Positions 8,336 through 20,200 of a DNA stretch of 64,000 bases are shown one piece after another. The stretch is from Solen grandis (lineage: Eukaryota; Mollusca; Bivalvia; Adapedonta; Solenidae). Location of the stretch: assembly GCA_021229015.1 (NCBI GenBank), contig CM037781.1, positions 34,702,759 through 34,766,758 of the forward strand. The letters run 5' to 3'. The number at the start of each line of letters is the position of its first letter. Within the stretch, counting starts at the first letter, position 1. Made by a program: the position numbers and the translations under genes. Below the pieces are notes generated by a model that saw nothing but the letters and a program-made list of their open reading frames with translations, had not been told where the DNA came from and did not search any database.

Positions 8336-8479
8336 AATACTTTGGTACATGAACCTAAAATACTTAAAGAGCTAAACAAACCATAAAAGATAAACTATTT
8401 TCCCTTTCTAAATCTGATATGAGTGATACAGAATAATGTTAAAAGAGAGAGAGAAATAAAAAAGAAAGAAAGAAGTTTA

Positions 8480-8790
8480 TCCTACTAGGATTCGAACCCA
8501 CAACCCTCAAGTTTGCAGCAATTTTAGCCTGTTTATGGATACTCTTCAAATGAAGGTATAATGCATTTGAGTTCCAGATGCTTTAATACGTGAAGAGAAA
8601 TTCGTCGTTACCCACTTATCTGAAGAGATTTTTGAACCATAGCTGGCTGGAATTTCTAGCGATATACACGGATAAAATTTCATATTTGTGCAACAGTTTG
8701 TCCAATGGCGTAGTTGTTAGGCTGTTCGTCATGGAAACGGCGTTTGAAGGGGGTGTGGGTTCGAGTCCGAGCGGGAAAAAACACTTTTTT
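8480..8790. repeat. Two tRNA-like repeat heads in opposite orientation
   Basis: 8485-8520 carries GATTCGAACCC (a B box on the minus strand) and 8700-8775 carries GGTTCGAGTCC (a B box on the plus strand) after an A-box-like region near TAGTTGTTAGG. Both look like tRNA-derived SINE heads. Neither forms a convincing cloverleaf, so no tRNA gene is called. Confidence 0.4.
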
Positions 8791-9660
8791 TTTTTTACAA
8801 TTTTTTTATTATTATTTTTGCAATACAAAATACATAAGTTTTTGATATATTAAACATTATTAATTGACCGTTATTACGTAGATAGGTATATAAAACGAAA
8901 TAAAAATATATACATTAAATTTATTGAAAGCTAAAGAAATACATGTTTTCCCCTTTGCGCTTATTTAAAGTAATCTATAATAAACATTAATCTACAGCTT
9001 AAGCTGATTTAATAAATCAAGGTATTCAACGGTCATCTAACCTATAACACGGTCGTTGAAAAAATGACACATCATCTGTTCTCAATATTTAAATGCTATA
9101 CCGCATTTTAACGATTATTGATATATCATTTATGCGAATAAACTTCCGTTTTCTGAAATAATAATGATGAATGTTATACTCCATTTTTCCCTTTCACTTA
9201 TATATAAAAAGAAAAAAAAGAAAGTTGCAATACCTTTCGGGTGATATTATGTTTTGAAGTTCCGGCTTCCATTAAAAAGCAATGGTAGATAGAGGAAATC
9301 CTTGATTATCCCTTTCTCTGTGCTTTGTTCACATATCGTAAACTATTGATCGGTGGAATTATATAAACAAGATATGTATTTTGATTCGAAAGTTATGAAT
9401 AGAAAACAGAACGACATTTATTTTGTTTTATTTTTGTTGTTTTCTCCGAAGTTTAACCATTCATATCTCAGCTAACAAGTTCAAAACAAATATAATGCCA
9501 CATTTCTATTTTAAGTTTTTTTTCCTTTCATCTATATCGAACCAGTTATATAAATACGAATAAATGAAAACACTTTTCTCAAATTCTGACTTACTCTCTC
9601 CTAGCTCTCACACTGTATGTTCAAATCCCGGTTTCCCCATGTTATGGAGCCCTGTAGTTC
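8791..9660. other. AT-rich sequence without a gene
   Basis: Homopolymer T/A tracts and no exon. Nothing else is recognised up to the minisatellite at 9665. Confidence 0.4.
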
Positions 9661-9664
9661 GGTG

Positions 9665-10086
9665 GTTCTACTCGGGGCCCTATGTACACTCGGGGCCTAT
9701 GTATACTCGGGGGCCCTATCTACGCACGAGGCCTATGTACACTCGGGGGCCCTATGTACACTCGAGGCCTATGTAAACTCGGGGGTCTATGCACACTCGG
9801 GGATTATGTGTACACTCGAGGCCTATGTACATCCGGGGGCCTATGTACACTCGGGGGCCTATGTACACTCTGTACACTTGGGGGCCTATGTATACTCGAG
9901 GGTCTATGTATAATCGGCAGCCATATGTACACTCGGGGCCTAGGCCTATGTACACTCGGCGGCCCTTATTTGGGCCTATGTACCCGGGGCCTTGTACACT
10001 CGGGGGCCTATGTACAATCGGGGGGCCTATGTACACTCGGGGGCCCTATGTACACTCGGGGGCCCTATGTACACTCGGGGGCCTAG
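9665..10086. repeat. 18-bp GC-rich minisatellite, about 23 units
   Basis: The unit TATGTACACTCGGGGGCC repeats head to tail with point changes and short insertions. Since 18 is a multiple of three, several frames stay open on both strands and give artificial hexapeptide repeats (for example YVHSGA and MYTRGP). These ORFs have no independent support as genes. Confidence 0.93.
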
Positions 10087-11675
10087 TAACTTGTGTAATG
10101 CAATATGAAGGAAATGAAAGACACCGTTCCTGTTCACATTCGGGCGGAATGACTCACAAGAAACTCAGACACAAATGGCGTATTGGAGTAATAAATAAAG
10201 TACTGTGTGGCGTTATATGAGGGATAAAGAGGTACATGTATCATTGTTTTAGATGCTAAGATACTAAGAATTAAGACGCGTGTCACTACCTTACAGAGGT
10301 ATTATAGTCTCCTGTTGTGCATAAGCAAACTTAACTAACAGACTCTCGATATACCCGGAAACCAGCAACATACTATAGGTAGTGAACCATTTTTTATGCG
10401 AGGAGCACGCACCGACTTCCTTTTTCCAAAACTGGACTGTACAAAAACATTTTACCGATAGAAATAAATAAAGGTCTGAAAAAGATATTATTACATCACA
10501 AAAGAACAACAAAAATACAACAACTATTTACTATATCAAAGATTTATTAACTGTGAATTTTGGCGATATATTGTTCATGTCTGGTGATATTTGTAAACAA
10601 AAGCATTAATTGTTTGAATATAGTATAGTACACAAAATGTATGTCCGGTCATCGGCCACATACCGTTATGATATTATATGCCTTAGATAATCGATAATAA
10701 TGTAAAGTAATTCGCCATTAAAACAAATCAACTTCGAAAATAGATCTGAGAAAGTCTTTTTCATGACACGAAAAGTAATAATGAATATCTTCGATAACGG
10801 GGGGACGGGGGGGGGGATTCAAGAGATTCTCTAAAGAAACAGACGAAGCGACATAATGCCTTCTGTGACAATGATATTTTGAAAAAGGCAGATTCCCGGC
10901 AATGCTGCCTTTAATATAGCTTGCATATTTCAACCAATCGGGGGCTGATGAGCATATCGTTGTTTTTGGATAGAATAAAAAATTTAATCTTAAGCGATTA
11001 AACTATAATAATATACTTATTAATATGCTATATGCTTTTCAGCATTACTGAATGAACACCATGTGTGTCCCAACATGCGAACTTATCTCTGTGAGATCCG
11101 GATATTATCTACTGTTGCAAGCGGTGTAGATACTATTCAATTCCGGAAGGTTCAAGTTTATGCACTTCCGGCGTGGATACATGGACTGCAGTTGGCAACA
11201 TCCTGAACATTGTAGACCGGTAGTCACGTTTCACGAGGTCAATCGCAAACGCTTTATCAATAGATAGATCCGGGACCTTTTTATTTTGCATGATCTGATG
11301 AAAGAGTGAAGTTACATTTATATAAAAATAGTTCACATGACGACATGTGGGCAAGTTCTATTGTAATCAGACGAAATTCAAATTAATCACTCCATGGTAA
11401 TGTAGGTTGGATGCCTACCTTCTGCAGACGTTGGATCAGCATGGCCATGGAAAGGTCTTGCAACCATGGACAAAAGTAGGGGTTGATAATTTGATGTAGT
11501 AATGTTTAAAAATCATGGATACACTAGGATTCACCTTTCAATTCAACACCAAATTACCATTTATATGAAGGAATCTTCTACAAGAACTGTTGAATAATTA
11601 TGGTGATAAATGCTCATATGGAGTTAGTGAGAACAAACGGGAATTTAAATGTGAAGACTAGGTTACAATAATTTT
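10087..11675. other. Intergenic sequence without a recognisable gene
   Basis: A G-run lies at 10799-10815. Short ORFs on both strands show no domain, signal peptide or splice context. 11390-11470 has a moderately GC-rich segment of unknown nature. Confidence 0.4.
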
Positions 11676-12415
11676 TAGCTCACCTGAGCATGTAGTGCTC
11701 ATGAGAGCTTTTAGGATCAATGACTGTCCGTTGTCCATTGTCCGTCCGTTGTCAACAATTATTTCAAATGACATCTCCTCCGAAACCACTGGCCCAAAAT
11801 TTGATGAAAATTGCCTGTGATGTTCCTTGTATGAAACTCTAACAAAGTTGTTCAAATGGTTCCGGTCCATTGCATATCTGGGTCACAGGAGCTAAAAATA
11901 GGTTTTAAAGGTGAACTCATAAAAAAATCTTCTTCTCAGAAACAGCAAGGCCTAGAGCTTAGATATTTGGTGTGGGGCATTGTCTTATGGACCATTACCA
12001 AGCTTGTTCAAATCATGACCATGGGGTCGAAATTGGCCCCGCCCAGGGGTCACTTGATTTTACATAGACTTATATAAGAAAAACTAGAAAAATCTTCTTG
12101 TCAGAAACCACAAGGCCTAGAGTTTAGATATTTGGTGAGTAACATGGCCTAGTGAACATCTACCAGTTATGATCAAATCATGGCCATTGGGTCAAAATTG
12201 GCTCCGTCCTAGGGGTCATTTGATTTTATATAGACTTATTAGAGCAATGACCTTCAAAGTTTGGATGGCAGGTACAGATTTTGTGTTGAATTTAGATGAT
12301 CTTGCTGTACTTCTGCATAGATGATGTATTCACTATGACTTGTAATACAATAATTGACATTGAGGGCAATGTTTCTCAGGTGAGAGATTCAGGGCCATCA
12401 TGGCCCTCTTGTTTC
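11676..12415. repeat. Clam interspersed repeat, GCTCA type, long copy
   Basis: It starts with TTAGCTCACCTGAGCATG and GTGCTCATGAGAGC (palindromic end) and GTCCATTGTCCGTCCGTTGTC. Two tandem internal modules follow: 11880-12070 and 12075-12240 each contain a CAAGGCCTAGAG(C/T)TTAGATAT segment and a GGGGTCA(C/T)TTGATTTTA segment. It ends at GGGCCATCATGGCCCTCTTGTTT. It is the reverse orientation of the 1753 copy and supplies the uninterrupted reference for that insertion site. Confidence 0.65.
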
Positions 12416-13874
12416 TAAATTTCTAAGTACGAGCGGTTGTTTGTGTGCCAGTTCAGGGTACGGATATTCACCTTCCATATAGAGACAGGACGTGATATGA
12501 GATAGGTTATAAAGGTTATATCAGGGCTATGTGCTACTTTTAAAACATAATAAATTGTTGTATTGTATTGTTTGATTGAGTTGTATAAACGTGTCACGAT
12601 AAGAAAATATTTATTAAAAGTAGTATTATGCTCTAAGTATAGCAAACATAATTTGACCAATTATAACCTAATGCTGAACAAACTGTATTATATATTAGTT
12701 TGACAATTGGTGCGGATGATTTTTGGATGAAAGAACAGTTTAATTCCTTATCAACTTATATGTATTAATATTTTTGATGTTCAAATTTATGCAATTGCAT
12801 GACATGTTCTGTTTTGATTTATTTTATAAATACGGATAAAAACAAGACCATTGTATCATTTTATGTTGAACTGCATGTCTACATACCAAACAATGAGCAA
12901 ACTATTCTCTCGAAATCGTGCCAGGTTGGTAAATCTATCAACAACGAAAACGGGTTTCTCAGTTAGAATTATCGGCTCATAATTTCTCCCTCTCTCTCTC
13001 TATTTCTCTCTCTCTCTAAATCAGGACGGAGACTCCATATGGCGTCTTAAAATCTAGTGGTGTGTGTGTGTTTTCGAAAACATATGTCTGTATGATAGCC
13101 AGATAAATGCAATATAAAAAATCTTAGATTTTGTTAACAGAATTTGCTTATAAAACAGTTGATTTTGTTACATATTCTGAAAGATGTGAATTAATTGTTA
13201 CACGTAAGGTTGCCTCAAAACTCTGTGAAAAATGCAAAATACAAATATCTTGCATTTGATATCATTCTTTTAGAGACGATAAACTGATTTTAACAGTTCG
13301 CCAGTCTTTATTTAAGTTTTCATCGCATTAAATATGTAAAGTGATAATATAGTTAATGTATATGTGTCTGGATTTCATATGCTATTGAAGCAATACAATC
13401 CATGTCTCCATTTTATGAACACGAAACTTGATCATTAATCATTTGGTTGTCCTGGTAATTCAAGAATATGCAATTAGGAATGAGTTTAGAAGCAGTTTGA
13501 AATGAACATTTTATTCCGTCTTTAGCCTAGATATGTTGAACAATATGTTCCATCAAGCGACGGGATTTCAAAACGAACCCATCGCTGAAGTGTTTATGCC
13601 TGATTGCATGATATTCTCCAGTTTACACATAATTATCACGTGTTTGCGTCATTTGTGCGAAAAGCTTTTCTTTTTCTTCTATTGACGTTTGAGTTAAGTT
13701 TCCGCCTCTATATTGGGCGAAAACATGCTGTTGATTATTTTCTATTTCTTGTTGTTATATTTGTTTTCTGTTTCTTTGTTTTGTTGTTTTATTTGCTATT
13801 AATTTGCCTAATGGTTGCTTGCAGGTGAATATATATTCCTGCAGAAATTAATTGATATTTTCGTGACTTACTGA
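12416..13874. other. Intergenic sequence without a recognisable gene
   Basis: A CT-rich tract lies at 12986-13017. A hydrophobic 74-codon frame at 13604-13828 reflects a T-rich stretch and is not called. Confidence 0.4.
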
Positions 13875-14165
13875 GCATGGTGACATTGAATTTAGATACT
13901 GACAAAACTAAAGTAGTTGCATTTGGAGCTAGAAACTTAAACAAATATAAATTATAACCGGTAAACATGATATTAAAAAAGTTTACAAATACATTGAACT
14001 AGGGTATAATTTTAACACATCGTGGTTTCTCATTAGATAGAGAGAGAGAAGGGGGGGGATGGTATGGACATTTTCACGTTTAAATGAAGTTAAACAGTAT
14101 GTTTGCGTGCATTTTCACAGATATAAGAAACTGACCTATAAATGTGTTGAATGTATTCTCAAATA
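13875..14165 (+). pseudogene. LINE reverse-transcriptase relic
   Basis: Plus-strand reading gives NLDTDKTKVVAFGARNLNK followed, after frame breaks, by segments resembling the GK...I..V..Y.YLG...T region that comes after the catalytic palm in bivalve non-LTR reverse transcriptases. The DKTK(V/I)VxFGAR motif is characteristic in my experience of CR1/L2-like clam LINEs. It is broken by stops and frameshifts and lacks the catalytic YxDD, so it is an old fragment. Confidence 0.5.
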
Positions 14166-15190
14166 ATGATTGTCAGTCATCCTTACGTTAGTCAAATCAA
14201 AACTAACACCATCGATGTAAATGTTGAAAAATAAAAAAAACAAATAAAACCTTTATTTCACTTTTTTATGGTTTTCAAAATATTCAATACTGTTTCCAAC
14301 AATGTAAATGACTTAAACACGTAAATGCTGTTTTCTCGTTGAGCTCGTATCCTCGACTGTTTGGAAGCCCCAGCCATCCGCCATAAATCTTGGATAAATC
14401 AAGGTTGAACGTAAGTGACACTTTATTCTGTGATTCTCTGAGGATTCCTCCACCAAATTTAATCTAAGGCGAAATAAATGTTGTTTTTGAGATGCTAAAC
14501 GGATGTAAAATTGAATCTCAAGTCGAGGATAAGAAAAGTTCCCATCATATGCAGGTTTTAGCGTATTATAGATTCATGGTTCTGACCATCGCGCTTTTCA
14601 AAGGAAGTGTGCGCAGTTATGTATCAATATGTCACGTGATATTTTCAAGACTACTGTCATAACAACATAACAGCCAAATTATTCGACACATATTCACATA
14701 TGTCTGAAACCTAATAATAGTGTTCAGCAGCTCTGGAATAATATGGAAATGCACAGGCGATAATAAGGTATTGCTACATTGAGCAATGCATCTCCGTGAA
14801 ATAGTGTTTGTTTGTTTGTTTGTTGTTTTTTTTTGTTGTTTTTTTTTGCCTTCGGGCATATTTTTCAAGCCCATGTGATATATTATTATATTAGTCATCA
14901 TTATCGCATTCCTATTTGCTATATTCGCTGAAATATTAACATTTTACGATTAAATGTATGATACCTATCTGAACTCGGTATTTTTCTATAAACTATACGA
15001 TAATCATTTTTCGCTTGTACATTGTTCAGTCCTAATCATCCGATATACATACATCATGTGTAACATTTGTCGACTGAACAAAATATTATGAAGAAATTGC
15101 AACGTGTATCTATATTTATAACCGAGTATTTCAGTTAAGTGTCGACAAATATTGAGCTGCCACACGATATCAGTCTGTAGACATGTGACA
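14166..15190. other. Intergenic sequence without a recognisable gene
   Basis: Contains a TTTG/GTTT-rich tract at 14805-14850; otherwise AT-rich and featureless. Confidence 0.4.
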
Positions 15191-15193
15191 TGG

Positions 15194-15441
15194 TGACTTG
15201 ACTGACTTGACTATTTGAGTTTACCGTCGCTTCGACAGTATTTCAGTCATTTAGCGATGTCCAGCTAATTACAGATGGAGGAAGACTCCGAATGCACAGA
15301 GGCATCCGGATAGAACCACCGGCCTACCACAAGCCAGCTGGAAGGCTAATCCAAATGACCCTGCCGGGATTTGAACCCACGCGGTGAGGGGCTGAGTGAG
15401 TGTTAAGTCAGCGACTTTTCCCTCTCGGCCACGGAGGCCCC
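15194..15441 (-). mobile_element. SINE-1, (TCAAG)n-tail subfamily
   Basis: Minus-strand copy with head (GGGGCCTCCGTGGCCGAGAG, degenerate B box), core (CAGCTGGCTTGTGGTAGGCC, GGTTCTATCC, GAGTCTTCCTCCATCTG, TAATTAGCTGGACATCGC) and GCGACGGTAAACTCAAATAG with a TCAAGTCAGTCAAGTCA-type tail. Flanks show only an imperfect duplication (GTGACATG near 15185 and GTGACACG near 15442). Confidence 0.75.
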
Positions 15442-15463
15442 GTGACACGTTGCAATACAAGTT

Positions 15464-15990
15464 CTGGGGCGGTATTCAATACACATCTTAACTCTAAGAG
15501 TATCTTATATAGATAAAATTTCCTTAAAACTAAGATTCCAGTAAGATTTTCCTTAATTTATATTAAGATTTTCCTTAACTTTTAAGAAAAATGATAAATA
15601 TCTCTTTCTTTCCTCTCTTAGATTTACCCTTTACTCCCAAGAAACACAGTTGCTCCCTTGAATATTTTCTAACTTTAAGATTTTATTGATGCTTTGTGTA
15701 AACTAGCCATTTTCAGCCAATTATTGGCAATCCGTGAGTATTAAGTACTTTTTACGGTGAAATAAAACTTTAAGGGGCTTTGAGAACTACTGGTGAATAG
15801 GTTTAGAGCCGTAATTTACCGTCAATGTCATTCGAAAGAGCAGAAGATATAGGTCAATTCATTCTAAAAGTACATATATATGTAAATCAAAACTGATTCA
15901 CCAAATTGTGTATATCTGTTAGTTCCTACAGTCTGGTTACACTAAAAGAACATTTCTACTACTTCTTAATCATTACTGTTAAAATATTTG

Positions 15991-16030
<40 letters not shown>

Positions 16031-16367
16031 CTTTTCTCTGTCGTTTCCATCGTTTTATATTTTTTCTTGCATCATATATTGTAGAAATGATAGAAATTTT
16101 CAATGTATAGAAGAGTTTAGCTTGAATGCCTTTCAAATATACATGTTTTACCAAAAATGATATAATATGTAGACGGTCTGCGTTGCACGCTTTTTGCAAC
16201 AAACTTATGTAAAAATTTAATATTTTTATTATCTTTAAGATTTTCTTACGTTATGTTCCTCTTAAATTGAATCTAAGAAAAACTAAGGGTAGGGAAACTC
16301 TTAAGGATAAAAATAAGGATAGGACATTTCCGTGTTAAATCTAAGATGTATATTGAATACGACCCCT
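15464..16367. mobile_element. Foldback/MITE-like element with GGGGNCGTATTCAATA ends
   Basis: The left end reads GGGGCGGTATTCAATACACA with CTTAACTCTAAG inward. The right end is its reverse complement in imperfect form (CTAAGATGTATATTGAATAC then GACCCCTG). Subterminal parts are rich in TAAGATTTTCCTTA-type short inverted repeats. It contains a (CA)n tract and no transposase. A similar terminus, GGGGCCGTATTCAATAG, occurs at 49545-49561. Confidence 0.45.
15992..16029. repeat. (CA)n microsatellite
   Basis: About 18 uninterrupted CA units inside the foldback-like element. Confidence 0.95.
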
Positions 16368-16803
16368 GTCCATTTTTGTCCGGAAAAGAAAGAGGGCGAG
16401 GACCAATCATTGGAGAAGTTTTTATCTTCAAAATCCTGCCAAATGTATACAGAATATGCAGTGTTTTTATTATCTTCACCACAAGCTCGATACAATCTCT
16501 TTTCTAGCCTTGTCTCAGATTATGTTGACGTTTTGACGTCTTCGTCTTCGCCGACCAATTGAACCGTGTATACCTTCGCAATATACGGTTATTTCTGTAT
16601 GAAATGTCCTTTGCATGACATTTATAATATTATTCAAGTGATTTATATAATGTTTTAGGATCCTTACACGAAATAAACAGAAACTAATGAGCACAAAGAG
16701 GAGCACGGCAAACAATAAATGAACAACCGCAGATAACGGTGAAATATGAACATATTAAACAGAGAGGTATCTTATTTACTAATTAATTATATTCATATTT
16801 CAG
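16368..16803. other. Unassigned sequence upstream of a candidate exon
   Basis: No repeat or exon recognised; ends in a pyrimidine- and A/T-rich run leading to TTTCAG at 16798-16803. Confidence 0.3.
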
Positions 16804-16846
16804 GATCTTCAGTCGACATTGGAAGACAAAGCAGGAGAACTGAGAG
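16804..16846 (+). CDS. Candidate 43-nt internal exon, unknown gene
   Basis: It is flanked by TTTCAG on the left and GTAATT on the right. The open reading DLQSTLEDKAGELR plus one base (phase 1) has a helical, charged composition. It could be a coding exon of another plus-strand gene, a 5'-untranslated exon of the Ly6 gene 375 nt downstream, or chance. Confidence 0.25.
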
Positions 16847-17220
16847 GTAATTAATCATGGCCCTGTATTTAAAGAGTGAGCTTCCAAAATAAAACAGCTT
16901 GACAATCCAATAATCGATTTAAATTCACATCAGCGAATGACAGGACTTGTCAGATTACCCTGTATAACACAGACATTAATGTGGCTACAATTAATTCAAC
17001 GTGGATCCTTTTTTATTTCGTAGAAGCCATGTATTCTGTCGAATATCAGTATAAGGCAGTACATAACATGAGACATTCAGGGTAGATTTCAACGCAGTCA
17101 CAATGTGTACGGGTATGCATATGAATTTAAATACGGACCAGCAAGAACTTGTGCAACATTAAAACTACAGAGGATTGTGTGTGTCGAATATACGCTTAGC
17201 GGACGACGGCCTGATGAGGA

Positions 17221-17281
17221 ATGGTAAACGTCACTTATATTGTGTTCTCCCTCTTCATCTGGACGATGATACTTGAATATG
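17221..17281 (+). CDS. Ly6-like gene exon 1 (signal peptide)
   Basis: The ATG at 17221 is preceded directly by an in-frame TGA (17215-17217), which fixes the start within this exon. It encodes 20 residues, hydrophobic through VFSLFIWTMIL, plus the first base of a Gly codon, then GTAAGG. The phase-1 intron right after the signal peptide is the usual Ly6 arrangement. Confidence 0.85.
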
Positions 17282-20200
17282 GTAAGGTCCACTGTCTCTT
17301 TCTTTCCCTTATGGGCTTTATTATGTGCAGTAATTGCTCTTGGGTCCGAGAAACTGGACTTCTGGACTTGTACCGTTAAGAGACAGGGGATTAAAAAAAC
17401 ATGTTTATTAAAAAATACAAAAATAACATGTCACCTAGTTTCTTTTATTGCTATTTACCAGAATCAGTAAGTGATGTTATTATGATATAAGAAGTCAAAG
17501 ATAATTACGCGATGTCATTTTTTCAAGTAAAAGGTACCTATAAGATCTATGTCCTCATTTAATCTCAAACAGCAGTCTCTCCTTAAATATTTGGAAAAAA
17601 ATGGATACTGTGCTATTAGTGAAAGAAATTATGCAGACCAGTCACTGGTAAGATGCATGTCTATAAGTTTTAACTAAGATATATGCCCTTCATACCTATT
17701 TGCTACTTAGCCTTCACGGTTTCAGGCAATTACTGTATCAGTGCTTTTCCACGGGTTTGAATCAATTAATCAGATAATATATTTATATTATATGTATTTA
17801 ATTAAACATAAAACGTTATATATATTGTAAGCTTTACATTCTTTGCATCAATAAGTAAACGTTATAACAAGTTTCTCTATCTTTTTCCAATTTTCTTGTA
17901 AACTATACGTTTAAATATTCTCCTTTTCTCACACATTTTCCAGTTTTATTATTTAATATGTTTGGATAAATATTGATTGCTTATTGTTTAATGACGCTGC
18001 ACGCCATTACGTGTACTATTGTCTGGGAGAGGGTTTGAATAATGTTGTAATAACTTGTCTCCCATTCCAGTAATAAATATGTTTAAACGATAATTGAAAT
18101 TCACTCTACATATTCATATATTCTCTCTCCCTCTTAAAATATATATTCTAACGAAATCGCTCTCCTAGATCAGCCTATCATTTTCTGTGAAGTTTTGAAA
18201 AGCATATTTTTTTCAGGCTGTCGTTATGGAATAGAATTTAATCGAACTTTACTTGTTACAGCTATAAGCAGTTAAGTAAATTAACCTAAAGCGCCACTAG
18301 CGGTAAAAAAAAATCTTGATACAAGGATCAAGTTCAGACTAAGTAACAATAAATATAAATCAGAAAAATAACACGAGAAACATTAGTGATATATTGATCA
18401 CTCTTGAAATATTACGATGGTAGCCTGAAATGCTCAGCAAATACTTCACGTGTAATGTCTGAATAAAGATATGGCCAATAGTGCTGACAAAAAGCTCGTC
18501 ACGTTTTAATGTCAATATACGACCAGAAATGAGGAAAAAACGGAATATTAACAAAACGACTGACGACCAGTCTTAATTTTTTTTCTCATTCTGTCATCTT
18601 TGTATTCAAACAAACAATTTGTGTCAAATCGGTCTTAGGTCATTTTTTTTCATGTTCTTCCAAAAATCAGTACAAATTGTTAATTGTGTCACTATTACAT
18701 GTAAGCATCACATCTTACAAACAAATTCTAAATTAAAATAACTTAAATGCAAATTTTCAGACAAAAGAATATTCCAGTGGTATGTTTGGAATAGGTAATA
18801 CATGTTAACATAAAATTCAGTAATTTAACAGTATATTCGATCATTATATAGCTATGGCGTGTAAAATACAATTACTTAAGTATGGGGGAATATATTTTAC
18901 AAAATAATGGACATGTTCCTTTGGATTTCAAAAGTTCTTTAAATAGTTGTAGATACAGGTATTCAATGAACAACTTTTCAAAATGGTGACTTACGATCTT
19001 GCAAATTTCTGACACAACAAATACTCAAAATTATTTTGGTTAAATGTATCGTGGAGTAATTTAAAGCAAGAGAATACTGGCGTTTTTTTAGGACAACACC
19101 TAATTCGAAAGTCACAAAATTCACCGTAGACCAACAATGGACGGTTCCTAAACTGTCAATCAAGTATGTTTACAGTAACCGACATGTCCAACCACAGTAG
19201 GTGGACGGTTGACCTTCTTTACTCAAAAGACCATGTGCTCTTTTTTTTTTTCGAGATACTGTCTGTGAGCACTTGACCTAGGTATGAATAGAAACTGTCA
19301 GAAATTCGCGAAACCCTTAGTGACCATTTAGAAACTCACGTGTATTCCTTTGCTAACATCATATGGACTCTGCAGGAGAAAGCATCCGCTGCTGGAAGTG
19401 CATAGCGCACGATTGTCAGGACGACCCCCAGGAGAATTATAAAGCTTCTGCAGTCACGTGTGACCATGGTCAACAGTGCATGGTGAGTATGTCTTTAACA
19501 AGGAAGTATTTAAACAAGGGCTTACGACATGAATACTATGTCTGTATCTCTTACTTGATCCCCGGCCATGACATGCCTAAGTTTGTTTTTGTTGTGTGTG
19601 TGTGTTTTTTCTTTCTTTTTTTTTTGTCTAGTATCAGGAGTTTTTACCTTCAAGTTAGTTAAATGACATTTATAGCAGTGGGTTTATTCCTGTGGCTACG
19701 TGTGCGGAATATCACAGATATTGATTACGTTGATTAACATTATGTCTAGCATGAGCAATTTTAAAACACAATTAGGTTATAATACGGCAACATTCCCTAA
19801 GGGGAGAGAACTACGTATGTTAACAACAAGCATACACTCAATTCAACGTAATCGCTTAAAATCTTTGATCATCTAATTAAGATTTGTCACTCTGCTGTAG
19901 TTTACATAAAACGTGAATGCTGAAATGTTGGCCTTGAGCGGATTATTGGTGTCATCTATTTTATGTTTACACGTATTTTGATAACCCAGTATACTGTAAG
20001 AGAAGTAGACAGGGAAAAGATCACTTTATAAATGGTTGGTTACTGACAATCAATCATACTGTTTCATTTCATATCGGGTTTTCCTCGTGATGCCTGAGAA
20101 ATAATCAGGAATTTTCTTATTTCCCCCAGCATACTGAAGAATACAAATGTGAGATACGTGACATCAATATTTTAAGGAGCAATTGTTTAGCTAAACTGGA

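Noticed and set aside
9617..10220. Several overlapping ORFs with YVHSGA or MYTRGP repeats
   Set aside because: They are products of an 18-bp minisatellite whose period is a multiple of three; there is no start context or domain.
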